In this document: in pieces, positions 1-6,595 of the stretch
Layout of the letters: the number at the start of each line of letters is the position of its first letter
Position numbering within the stretch: the first letter of the stretch is position 1
Source: Oscillospiraceae bacterium
Lineage (GTDB): Bacteria; Bacillota; Clostridia; UMGS1883
Direction: 5' to 3'
DNA: 17,426 bases
NCBI GenBank assembly: GCA_022508735.1
Contig: JAFLUQ010000035.1
Coordinates: 1 to 17,426 of the forward strand
Translations under genes and position numbers: made by a program
The notes under the pieces: generated by a model
Database searches by the model: none
The model's input: only the letters and a program-made list of their open reading frames with translations
Told to the model about the DNA's origin: nothing

Positions 1-17
1 ACTTGATATCGTTTCAT
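1..17 (-). CDS. 5' end of an unidentified divergent gene (partial)
   Basis: Reading the minus strand, ATG at 17-15 is followed by codons for K-R-Y-Q and then the window ends. The start is supported by a GAGGG Shine-Dalgarno at 29-25 with a 7-nt spacer, and by an upstream consensus promoter at 69-41. Five codons are too few to name a product. The gene is transcribed away from nrdD. Confidence 0.55.
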
Positions 18-40
18 TTTTTGACCCTCATTTCTGTTAA

Positions 41-69
41 ATTATACCCCCAATTAAGTGCTCTGTCAA
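41..69 (-). promoter_or_regulatory. Consensus sigma-A promoter for the left-end divergent gene
   Basis: On the minus strand TTGACA (69-64) and TATAAT (46-41) are separated by exactly 17 nt. Both hexamers match the consensus perfectly. The expected transcription start lies near position 35, giving a leader of under 20 nt before the ATG at 17. Confidence 0.8.
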
Positions 70-127
70 GCGCCTAAATTCAAAGAAACCGCATAATACC
101 GCGAAATTTGTCTGTAATCAAATTGTA

Positions 128-175
128 ACAATAGATATTGTGGTTTGCCTATTGACATTCACCAAGATATAGTGT
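128..175. promoter_or_regulatory. Tandem NrdR-like boxes upstream of nrdD
   Basis: Two 16-mers, 128-143 and 160-175, match the NrdR box consensus (ACACWATATATWGTGT) at 13/16 and 12/16 positions. Their right half-sites match best (TATTGTGG and TATAGTGT). They start 32 bp apart with a 16-bp gap, which is the spacing known for paired NrdR boxes. The second box covers the -35/-10 spacer and the first base of the -10, so bound NrdR would block the nrdD promoter. The nrdR gene itself is not in the window. Confidence 0.7.
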
Positions 176-180
176 ATAAT
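152..180 (+). promoter_or_regulatory. Consensus sigma-A promoter of nrdD-nrdG
   Basis: TTGACA at 152-157 and TATAAT at 175-180 are spaced by 17 nt, a perfect consensus. The start of transcription is expected near 187, which leaves a leader of about 25 nt containing AAGGAG at 196-201 ahead of the ATG at 212. Confidence 0.85.
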
Positions 181-211
181 ACCCAATAGTGAAAGAAGGA
201 GTGGAATTCAT

Positions 212-2395
212 ATGAAAATCATAAAAAGAAATAAGGCTGAGGTAGATTTCGACATAAATAAAATAACAGCCGCTGTGACAAAGGCAAACAACGTCGTTGA
301 AGACGACGAGAAGATGACCCCAAAGCAGATCCAGCGCATTTCCGACTCCGTTATGAAGGCCTGCGAAAAGATGGGCCGTGCTCTTTCCGTTGAGGAAATT
401 CAGGATCTTGTTGAGAAGCAGATCATGTCTCACGGAGCCTATGAGGTGGCAAAGAGGTACATAACCTATCGCTATACCCGAAGCCTTGTGCGTAAATCTA
501 ACACCACTGACGACCAGATCCTTACCCTCATCGAGTGTAACAACGAGGAAATAAAGCAGGAGAATTCCAATAAAAACCCCACCGTCAACAGCGTTCAGCG
601 CGACTATATGGCCGGTGAGGTCAGCAAGGACATAACCGAGCGCATTCTTCTCCCCCCGGACATCGTGGAGGCTCACAAGCAGGGCATCATCCACTTCCAT
701 GACGCTGACTACTTTGCTCAGCATATGCACAACTGCGACCTCGTTAACCTCGAGGATATGCTCCAGAACGGAACAGTTATTTCCGGCACGATGATCGAGA
801 AGCCCCACAGCTTCTCCACGGCCTGCAATATCGCCACACAGATCATTGCGCAGGTGGCCTCAAGCCAGTATGGCGGTCAGTCAATATCCTTGACACATCT
901 GGCCCCCTTTGTGCAGGTTTCCCGCGAGAAGATAAACGCGGCCGTTCGCCGCGAGCTGGCCGATCTCGGCCCGCTGCCCTCTGAGGAAAAGATCGCCGCT
1001 ATTGTTGAGAACCGTCTGCGTGAGGAAATCGAGCGCGGCGTTCAGACCATACAGTATCAGGTCGTAACTCTTATGACCACTAACGGACAGGCTCCCTTTG
1101 TGACCGTGTTCATGTATCTTAACGAGGCCAAGGATCCCCAGCTTAAGAAGGATCTTGCCATGATAATCGAAGAGGTTCTGCGCCAGCGTTATCAGGGCGT
1201 TAAGAACGAGGCCGGCGTATACGTAACTCCCGCCTTCCCCAAGCTTATATATGTGCTTGAGGAGGACAATATAACCGAGGATTCCCCCTATTGGTATCTC
1301 ACGCGCCTTGCGGCCAAGTGCACAGCCAAGCGCATGGTGCCCGACTATATATCTGAAAAGATCATGCTTCAGCTCAAGGTGGACAAGGCCGGTAACGGCA
1401 ACTGCTACACCTGCATGGGCTGCCGCAGCTTCCTGACCCCTTATATCGACGAAAACGGCGAGCCTAAGTATTACGGCCGCTTCAATCAGGGCGTTGTAAC
1501 TATCAACCTTGTTGACGTTGCCTGCACCGCCATGCGCGACGGTAAGGGTGAAAAGGGCTTCTGGGATGTGCTTGAGGAGCGCCTTGAGCTGTGCCACCGG
1601 GCACTCCAGTGCCGTCACGAGCGCCTTGAGGGCACTCTTTCTGACGCGGCCCCCATTCTCTGGCAGTATGGCGCGCTGGCCCGTCTCGAGAAGGGTGAGC
1701 CCATAACCAAGCTGCTCCACGGCGGATATTCCACCCTTTCGCTCGGCTATGCCGGCCTTTGGGAATGTGTTTATGCCATAACCGGCAAAAAGCTCACCGA
1801 ACCCGAGGGCGAGGAATTCGGCCTTCGCATTATGAAGGCTCTGAACGCGGCCTGCGCCAAGTGGAAGGCCGAGGAAAACATCGACTATTCTATCTACGGC
1901 ACCCCCCTCGAGTCCACTACATATAAATTTGCCAAGGGCCTTCAGCGCCGCTTCGGCATAATCGAGGGCGTGACCGACAAGAACTATATCACCAACAGCT
2001 ACCATGTGCATGTTACCGAGCCCATTGACGCCTTTGAGAAGCTGGCGCTTGAATCCAAGTTCCAGGCGCTCTCCCCCGGCGGCGCTATCAGCTATGTTGA
2101 GGTGCCCGATATGCAGCATAATGTGGAGGCCGTTGTTGATGTAATGAAGTTTATTTACGACAATATCATGTATGCCGAGCTGAACACCAAGTCTGACTAC
2201 TGTCAGGACTGTGGCTACGACGGTGAGATCCAGATCGTAGAGGAAGACGGTAAGCTTATCTGGAAATGCCCCAATTGCGGAAACACTGAGCAGAGCCGCA
2301 TGAACGTTGCCCGCCGCACCTGCGGATACATCGGCACCCAGTATTGGAATCAGGGCCGCACGCAGGAGATTCAGGAGCGAGTTCTCCACCTTTAA
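212..2395 (+). CDS. nrdD: Anaerobic (class III) ribonucleoside-triphosphate reductase, NrdD
   Basis: This enzyme makes deoxyribonucleotides from ribonucleoside triphosphates under anaerobic conditions with a glycyl radical that NrdG installs. The 727-aa product begins with an ATP-cone (about residues 1-95, starting MKIIKRN), the allosteric activity domain. It continues into the reductase barrel, with the conserved cysteine regions HNCDLVNLEDM and MGCRSF. The C-terminus has a four-cysteine zinc site (Cys664, 667, 686, 689) followed by the glycyl-radical motif RRTCGYIG, with the radical glycine expected at about residue 705. Length is typical of NrdD. The start is set by AAGGAG 10 nt upstream. 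nrdG follows after 15 nt, the usual operon pairing. Paired NrdR-like boxes in the promoter suggest nucleotide-sensing repression. The protein is radical-dependent and therefore oxygen-sensitive, which fits an anaerobe. Confidence 0.97.
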   Translation: MKIIKRNKAEVDFDINKITAAVTKANNVVEDDEKMTPKQIQRISDSVMKACEKMGRALSVEEIQDLVEKQIMSHGAYEVAKRYITYRYTRSLVRKSNTTDDQILTLIECNNEEIKQENSNKNPTVNSVQRDYMAGEVSKDITERILLPPDIVEAHKQGIIHFHDADYFAQHMHNCDLVNLEDMLQNGTVISGTMIEKPHSFSTACNIATQIIAQVASSQYGGQSISLTHLAPFVQVSREKINAAVRRELADLGPLPSEEKIAAIVENRLREEIERGVQTIQYQVVTLMTTNGQAPFVTVFMYLNEAKDPQLKKDLAMIIEEVLRQRYQGVKNEAGVYVTPAFPKLIYVLEEDNITEDSPYWYLTRLAAKCTAKRMVPDYISEKIMLQLKVDKAGNGNCYTCMGCRSFLTPYIDENGEPKYYGRFNQGVVTINLVDVACTAMRDGKGEKGFWDVLEERLELCHRALQCRHERLEGTLSDAAPILWQYGALARLEKGEPITKLLHGGYSTLSLGYAGLWECVYAITGKKLTEPEGEEFGLRIMKALNAACAKWKAEENIDYSIYGTPLESTTYKFAKGLQRRFGIIEGVTDKNYITNSYHVHVTEPIDAFEKLALESKFQALSPGGAISYVEVPDMQHNVEAVVDVMKFIYDNIMYAELNTKSDYCQDCGYDGEIQIVEEDGKLIWKCPNCGNTEQSRMNVARRTCGYIGTQYWNQGRTQEIQERVLHL

Positions 2396-2410
2396 TAGGA
2401 GTTGATCGAT

Positions 2411-2950
2411 TTGTACTACGGCGAGATAAAAAACTGCGACATAGCCAACGGAATAGGCGTTCGCGTGACGCTGTTCGTCTCGGGCTGCACAAATCGCTGC
2501 AAGGGCTGCTTCCAGCCAGAAACTTGGGACTTCAATTTCGGCAGGCCTTACACCACCGAAACTGAGGAGGAGCTTATCCGCCTGATGAAGCCCGGATATA
2601 TACGCGGCCTGACGATTTTGGGAGGCGAACCCTTTGAGCCGGAAAACCAGCCGACCGTGCTGTCGCTCCTTCGCCGTATAAAAAAAGAATATCCAACGAA
2701 GGACGTATGGATATTCACGGGCTTTCGTTATGACGACGAGCTTATAAAGGAAGGCGCTTATCCTCACCGCGAGGAGACCGACGAGATACTTTCTCTCATA
2801 GACATTCTTGTGGACGGCCGCTTCGAGGAGGAGAAGAAGAACATAATGCTTAAGTTCCGCGGCTCGGAAAACCAGCGCGTAATAGACGTAAAAAAGACCC
2901 GCGAGACCGGTGAAATTATCCTTTGGGATGAGGCGGGTTCCAACAATTAA
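2411..2950 (+). CDS. nrdG: Anaerobic ribonucleotide reductase activating protein, NrdG
   Basis: A radical-SAM activase (179 aa) that generates the glycyl radical on NrdD. The 4Fe-4S motif C-X3-C-X2-C is at Cys26, Cys30 and Cys33 (CTNRCKGC), and the SAM-contact GGEP motif appears in LGGEPFEPE. The frame is open from a TTG at 2402, but that codon overlaps the Shine-Dalgarno (AGGAG 2397-2401). The second in-frame TTG, at 2411, has a 9-nt spacer and gives the N-terminus MYYGEIKNCDIANG, which matches how NrdG proteins normally begin, so I chose it. It follows nrdD by 15 nt and is presumably co-transcribed. A strong terminator lies 20 nt after the stop. Confidence 0.95.
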   Translation: MYYGEIKNCDIANGIGVRVTLFVSGCTNRCKGCFQPETWDFNFGRPYTTETEEELIRLMKPGYIRGLTILGGEPFEPENQPTVLSLLRRIKKEYPTKDVWIFTGFRYDDELIKEGAYPHREETDEILSLIDILVDGRFEEEKKNIMLKFRGSENQRVIDVKKTRETGEIILWDEAGSNN

Positions 2951-2970
2951 CTAAAAAACACCAACCTTTT

Positions 2971-3006
2971 GCGAGGGGTACCGCTAAGCGGCCCCTCGCG
3001 TTTTTT
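2971..3006 (+). terminator. Intrinsic terminator of nrdD-nrdG
   Basis: GCGAGGGG (2971-2978) pairs with CCCCTCGC (2992-2999). After a 2-nt bulge, CCGC pairs with GCGG around a TAA loop. A T6 run follows at 3001-3006. The minus-strand side lacks a clean U-tract, so it should act only on plus-strand transcripts. It is one copy of a near-identical pair (see the repeat at 2971-3697). Confidence 0.9.
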
Positions 3007-3045
3007 CGGTTGAGAACACTGGCAGAAATATAACCTGATGGGTTA

Positions 3046-3074
3046 TTGCCTTTGTGCCGGGCAGCGGTTATAAT
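3046..3074 (+). promoter_or_regulatory. Predicted promoter of the HTH regulator
   Basis: TTGCCT (3046-3051) and TATAAT (3069-3074) are separated by 17 nt. It lies directly after the nrdG terminator, so the regulator is expected to be an independent transcript. Confidence 0.65.
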
Positions 3075-3081
3075 ATAAGCA

Positions 3082-3093
3082 TGAAGCGCTTCA
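3082..3093. promoter_or_regulatory. 12-bp perfect palindrome, possible regulator operator
   Basis: TGAAGCGCTTCA is a perfect 12-bp inverted repeat placed just after the -10 and upstream of the Shine-Dalgarno (3104-3109). Many XRE-family regulators repress themselves through such sites. The link to this protein is inference from position only. Confidence 0.4.
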
Positions 3094-3117
3094 AAAAAAC
3101 AAAAAGGAGATATTGAT

Positions 3118-3651
3118 ATGAAAGTAAGTCCTGAAAAAACAGGCCGCCAGATCGCGGCGATGAGAAAGACCGCAGGCCTCACTCAAAGTGAGCTTGGTGA
3201 CCGTTTGGGAGTTTCCTATCAGGCTGTGAGCAAATGGGAACGCGGCGAGACCTTGCCCGATGTGGGACTTTTGCCGGACCTCGCCGGAGTGCTGCGCACG
3301 ACTGTTGACAGCCTGCTCACGGGAGGTGAAAAAATCATGAACTACCGCGGCAGGGTAACTGTTGCCGATATGCGTGAGGGCATTGGCTGTCTCGGCCGCA
3401 TGGGCGAGCTGCTTGGAAGAGATAACCCCATATACCGCCACGCTGTTGACGGCATAAATAAGGGCATGAACACCGATATTGAAGCCGCCTTTGTCAACGA
3501 CAGTATTTTTGAGTGTTTCGTGGCTGAGGCCCTTATCCAAAACCTCATCAGCGGCTCATACGTCGATATTACCGATGTAAAAAACAGCTTTAAGTCTGAT
3601 AAATTCCGCAGTATCGTCTGTGATTATGCGGCAAAATACGGCATTGTGTAA
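3118..3651 (+). CDS. XRE-family helix-turn-helix transcriptional regulator
   Basis: The 177-aa protein has an N-terminal Cro/C1-type HTH at about residues 8-62: IAAMRKTAGLTQSELGDRLG, then VSYQAVSKWERGETLPD, the typical recognition-helix signature. The remaining 110 or so residues, from about MNYRGRVTVADM, form a separate domain that I do not recognise. It looks alpha-helical and could sense a ligand or mediate dimerisation. AAGGAG lies 8 nt before the ATG. The gene has its own promoter and terminator and no co-transcribed partner, so its targets are not evident. It may be autoregulated through the palindrome at 3082-3093. Confidence 0.85.
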   Translation: MKVSPEKTGRQIAAMRKTAGLTQSELGDRLGVSYQAVSKWERGETLPDVGLLPDLAGVLRTTVDSLLTGGEKIMNYRGRVTVADMREGIGCLGRMGELLGRDNPIYRHAVDGINKGMNTDIEAAFVNDSIFECFVAEALIQNLISGSYVDITDVKNSFKSDKFRSIVCDYAAKYGIV

Positions 3652-3656
3652 AAAAA

Positions 3657-3692
3657 GTGAGGGGCAACGTTAAGCGGCCCCTCGCTTTTTTT
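3657..3692. terminator. Bidirectional intrinsic terminator between the HTH regulator and the DUF1963 gene
   Basis: GTGAGGGGC (3657-3665) pairs with GCCCCTCGC (3677-3685) with one G-T wobble. T7 follows at 3686-3692 for the plus strand. The A7 run at 3650-3656 provides a U-tract for the minus strand. It therefore serves both the HTH regulator and the convergent DUF1963 gene, whose stop is at 3710. Confidence 0.85.
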
Positions 3693-3709
3693 CGGTTCAT
3701 TCTACGCTC

Positions 3710-4570
3710 TCAATAGTACTGCAATATCAGCCAGACACGGTCAAAGCGGCGGGCAAGCAGGTCCTCTTGGCGTATGCAGAAATAGATCCTGCCGCAGTCG
3801 CAGAACGTAAAATTTTCCTCCTCCAAATCCGCAATATCCAGCTGTAACAGCAATCTCCAATCCTCAAGAGCGGTCTTCATTTTTTCTTCCCGCTCTGCCT
3901 GAGGGATCTTAGCCAAGCCTTCAGGATCGCCGGTGTAATATCCGCTGGAGGCAAACACACAATCTGACATGATGCTTCCCTGGGTCACATGCGGCCAGCC
4001 AAGCAGCTTGGAGGTGTTCTCCGCTATATCCAGCTCCTCGTAAATTTCATCGATTTCACCGGTATAGAACCAATAGGCATCATCATCAAGGTAAAGGCGA
4101 AAATCCTCCATGTCAATATAGGAGGTGCCGGGCTCCATAGCGATTTGCAGCATTGGAAAGCGGTGATCCGTTTCCAAATCCTCCGGAACCTGAGCGGGCA
4201 CGAGTGTGGAGCTATCTTCAAACCAGAACACACGGGCGCAGCCGGCGTCCTTGGGGTCAAAGCCACAGCGCATGGTCTCCATTTCATAGAAAAATGAAAG
4301 CAGTCCCGTTTTCGGCAGCAGTCCTTCCGCGTCCATCGGGGCAAGCTCCGCACAGTTGAACTGGGCTATAAATGACATAGGGCGGCTTTTCACTACTTCA
4401 TCATAGTCTTCTCCCTCATAATAAGGCCAAACGAAATCAGCCGGCACATCCGGCACGCCGCCGAAGCGGGTGCCGCCAACAACAGCCGCCGCTTTACCGC
4501 CTATATCTAAACCAATGTAGTTCCGGCACAAATCCTTTACTTCTTTTTTTAGCATCTTTTTTATGTTCAA
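3710..4570 (-). CDS. DUF1963 (YwqG-like) protein of unknown function
   Basis: The 286-aa protein resembles the YwqG/DUF1963 family: a conserved core with GGTRFGGVPDVPADFVWP, then SFIAQFNCAEL, and PKTGLLSFFYE. The molecular function of the family is not established. No signal peptide or membrane segment is visible, so it is probably cytosolic. The start is a TTG at 4570-4568, because AAAGGAAG lies directly upstream with a 6-nt spacer; the next ATG (residue 6) would be too far from that site. It lies 41 nt after the lipoprotein gene on the same strand with no terminator between, so it may be the third gene of the ybaK unit. It ends at the shared bidirectional terminator. Confidence 0.8.
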   Translation of the reverse strand: MNIKKMLKKEVKDLCRNYIGLDIGGKAAAVVGGTRFGGVPDVPADFVWPYYEGEDYDEVVKSRPMSFIAQFNCAELAPMDAEGLLPKTGLLSFFYEMETMRCGFDPKDAGCARVFWFEDSSTLVPAQVPEDLETDHRFPMLQIAMEPGTSYIDMEDFRLYLDDDAYWFYTGEIDEIYEELDIAENTSKLLGWPHVTQGSIMSDCVFASSGYYTGDPEGLAKIPQAEREEKMKTALEDWRLLLQLDIADLEEENFTFCDCGRIYFCIRQEDLLARRFDRVWLILQYY

Positions 4571-4611
4571 AGTTATCTTCCTTTCGATAATTCTTCTCTT
4601 GTCACTTTACG

Positions 4612-4992
4612 CTATTCTTCACTTATGCTTATATTTATCCCCATTGTTTCGCCGCTAAGGGCAATGTTAAGATATACGTTGTCCTTCTTCATGGGGATTC
4701 CGAGGGCGGCGAGGTCGTTTATGCCCTCAAGCTCCTCATAGCCGTCCGCCCTCAGCGCCTCAACGTATTCCTCACTTTCCTCACGGGTAATGTCCGTAAG
4801 GATAACGGAGCAGTAGCCCATGTTTTCGTCTATTATCATCTCCGAGGGCTTGCCGTGCTCCGGCTCTGGTATCATTTTTGTGTATTTGTTTTTCGGCCAT
4901 TTGTCTATCTCGCCGGTCTCGTAATTCTTTTCTCCGCAGGCCGTCAGCATAAGACAGGCGGCAAGCAGAATAATTATCAGCTTCTTTTTCAC
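4612..4992 (-). CDS. Small predicted lipoprotein of unknown function
   Basis: The 126-aa product starts with a lipoprotein signal: KKK, a hydrophobic stretch (LIIILLAACLM), then the lipobox LTAC with the lipidated cysteine at residue 19. The mature part is acidic. It includes SVILTDITREESEEYVEALR followed by ADGYEELEG, a pattern seen in several clostridial lipoproteins, but I cannot name a domain with confidence. The GTG at 4992 is the best start: it has GGAGG 7 nt upstream and overlaps the stop of the YbaK-like gene as GTGA. A longer frame beginning at 5016 would put residues before the signal peptide and is less likely. Tight coupling suggests co-expression with the upstream deacylase. Confidence 0.85.
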   Translation of the reverse strand: MKKKLIIILLAACLMLTACGEKNYETGEIDKWPKNKYTKMIPEPEHGKPSEMIIDENMGYCSVILTDITREESEEYVEALRADGYEELEGINDLAALGIPMKKDNVYLNIALSGETMGINISISEE

Positions 4993-5465
4993 GCCTCTGC
5001 CTCCCAACCCTTGCACACGTCCACCCAGCCAAGCGGGCGGGAATATTTTTCAAGCTCGTCTATAGTCAGCTCTATGGCGCTGTTGCCGCTGCCGCAGGCC
5101 GGGAAAACGGTGGCAAAGCGTTTAAGCGAGCTGTCGAGGTATACGTCTACCCCATCATTTATGCCAAAGGGGCAGACTCCCCCTACCGCGTGGCCGATGA
5201 GCTCCTCGGCCTGCTCTGGGGTCAGCATCTTTGCCTTTACCCCAAAGCGCGCCTTATATTTTGCATTGTCGATCTTCGCGTCTCCGGCGGTCACAATAAG
5301 TATGGGCTTTTCTGTCATAAAAGACAGGGTCTTGGCTATTCTTCTCGGTTCACAGCCAAGGGCCTCTGCGGCCAGCTCGACCGTGGCACTGGAATGCTCC
5401 AGCTCACGTATGCGTCTTTCTATGCCAAACTCGCTGAAATATTTTTTCACTCTTTCAATAGACAT
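4989..5465 (-). CDS. YbaK/EbsC-type aminoacyl-tRNA deacylase
   Basis: A 158-aa member of the YbaK/ProX editing family, which hydrolyses mischarged tRNA (for example Cys-tRNAPro) in the cytosol. Visible family features are the conserved lysine segment RRIAKTLSF and the GHAVGGVCPFG loop, equivalent to the GxxxGGVxPxG substrate loop, followed by VDVYLDSSLKRF. The frame opens at a GTG at 5474, but that GTG overlaps the Shine-Dalgarno AGGAG (5478-5474). The ATG at 5465 has an 8-nt spacer and is preferred. The stop overlaps the lipoprotein start by 4 nt. The exact tRNA substrate cannot be read from sequence; the family also includes Ala- and Pro-specific editors. Confidence 0.9.
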   Translation of the reverse strand: MSIERVKKYFSEFGIERRIRELEHSSATVELAAEALGCEPRRIAKTLSFMTEKPILIVTAGDAKIDNAKYKARFGVKAKMLTPEQAEELIGHAVGGVCPFGINDGVDVYLDSSLKRFATVFPACGSGNSAIELTIDELEKYSRPLGWVDVCKGWEAEA

Positions 5466-5486
5466 TTTACTCACTCCTTTTCTATT

Positions 5487-5515
5487 ATTTTATAACTTTT
5501 TTATATCTATGTCAA
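5487..5515 (-). promoter_or_regulatory. Promoter of the ybaK-lipoprotein-DUF1963 unit
   Basis: On the minus strand TTGACA (5515-5510) and TAAAAT (5492-5487) are 17 nt apart. The -35 begins one base after the U-tract of the spoVA terminator ends, so termination and re-initiation are packed end to end. Confidence 0.75.
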
Positions 5516-5516
5516 G

Positions 5517-5551
5517 AAAAAAACACAGGTTTGCCGGTTTGCAAACCTGTG
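5517..5551 (-). terminator. Intrinsic terminator of the spoVA unit
   Basis: A perfect 11-bp stem, CACAGGTTTGC (5524-5534) with GCAAACCTGTG (5541-5551) and a 6-nt loop, is followed on the minus strand by seven T (5523-5517). It lies 30 nt after the spoVAD stop. Confidence 0.92.
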
Positions 5552-5581
5552 GTGTCATATTTTTTGTACAGCAGCGTCTAA

Positions 5582-6589
5582 CTAATCCATATGCACAAGC
5601 TCTACCGCATGTGCTATACAGGGTATGCTCTCGCCCTGAAGCACCGTTGTGGGGCTGAGCAGCGCGCCTGTCGCCGCGAACAGCACTCTTTTCCATTCGC
5701 CGCTGTCGAGCCTCGGCAGAACATAAGAGCAGAGCACGCTTGCCGCGCAGCCGCAGCCGCTGCCGCCGGCGTGTACGTCCTGCTTTTCGCGGTCGAACAT
5801 CATCTCTCCGCAGTCGTGATAGTTGTTTTCGAGGCAGATGCCGTTCTGCCGGAGCAGCTCCCGGGTCAGCTCCTTGCCTATAACCCCCAGATCGCCCGAG
5901 AATATGGCGTCGTAGTCCTGAGGGCCGGCAGCTATATTCTTGAAATGATTCTCAATAGTGTCGGCAAAGGCCGGGGCCATAGCACTACCCATGTGGTTGG
6001 CGTCGGTAATGCCTTTGTCGACAATTGCGCCTATGGTGGCCGCCGAAACACCTATTTTGCCGTTAAACCCCAAGAGCACGGCACCGGCGCCCGTCACCGT
6101 CCACTGAGCTGAGGGCGGGCGCTGGCTGCCGTATTCTAGCGGCGTGCGGAACTGCTTTTCGGCACTGCAAAAGTGACTTCCGGCGCTGGCAATAATATGG
6201 CTTCCGTAGCCTCCGTCGAGTAAGGCCGAAGCGGCTATCAGCCCCTCTGCCATGGTCGAGCATGCACCGAATACCCCAAGAAACGGAATATTCATGTCTC
6301 TGACCGCAAAGGAGGTAGCCACGCACTGATTGAGCAGATCTCCGCCCGTGGCGGCGTCTACCTCCTGACTGCTGACGCTCCCCTTTTGCAGGCAAAGGGT
6401 TATAGCCTCGTTTTGCAGTCGGCTCTCTGCCTTTTCCCAGTTGGATTCGCCAACGTATTCGTCCGGTTCAATTTTGTCAAAGCACTCTCCAAGAGGGCCT
6501 TCGCCCTCTTTTTTTCCGACTACCGAGGCATAGGCCTCTATTCTTGGCGGCTTGTTGAAGCGGATCGTGCCGCGTCCAAGTGTCTGCAT
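5582..6589 (-). CDS. spoVAD: Stage V sporulation protein AD, SpoVAD
   Basis: A 335-aa thiolase-fold protein of the SpoVA channel complex. In Bacillus and Clostridia it binds Ca-dipicolinic acid and helps load it into the forespore; it sits at the spore inner membrane. Diagnostic stretches are GRGTIRFNKPPRIEAYASVV at the N-terminus, FGACSTMAEG, AGSHFCSAEKQFRTPLEYG and the C-terminal GALLSPTTVLQGESIPCIAH. Length is normal for the family. GAGGTGA precedes the ATG, and the gene starts 6 nt after the spoVAC stop, so the two are translationally close. No spoVAE follows; the transcript ends at the terminator at 5551-5517. Confidence 0.97.
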   Translation of the reverse strand: MQTLGRGTIRFNKPPRIEAYASVVGKKEGEGPLGECFDKIEPDEYVGESNWEKAESRLQNEAITLCLQKGSVSSQEVDAATGGDLLNQCVATSFAVRDMNIPFLGVFGACSTMAEGLIAASALLDGGYGSHIIASAGSHFCSAEKQFRTPLEYGSQRPPSAQWTVTGAGAVLLGFNGKIGVSAATIGAIVDKGITDANHMGSAMAPAFADTIENHFKNIAAGPQDYDAIFSGDLGVIGKELTRELLRQNGICLENNYHDCGEMMFDREKQDVHAGGSGCGCAASVLCSYVLPRLDSGEWKRVLFAATGALLSPTTVLQGESIPCIAHAVELVHMD

Positions 6590-6595
6590 AGTTAC

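Larger units (their letters stand above)
2971..3697. repeat. Pair of 41-nt direct repeats (terminators) bracketing the HTH regulator gene
   Basis: Copies are at 2971-3011 and 3657-3697 and agree at 36 of 41 positions, including the right stem arm, the T-tract and the trailing CGGTT. Both are transcription terminators. The interval between them holds only the regulator gene with its own promoter. No integrase or transposase is present, so the pair may be a dispersed terminator family or the scar of a duplication. Confidence 0.75.

Noticed and set aside
881..2767. Long minus-strand open frame (628 codons) opposite nrdD and nrdG
   Set aside because: It lies antisense to two well-supported genes, has no family signature, and its openness follows from their codon bias.
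2971..3697. The paired 41-nt repeats as attL/attR of an integrated element
   Set aside because: No integrase, phage or conjugation gene lies between them, and each copy works fully as a terminator.
4855..6112. Plus-strand open frames opposite the ybaK-like gene and spoVAD
   Set aside because: They run through a terminator and antisense to recognised genes and show no protein-like conservation features.
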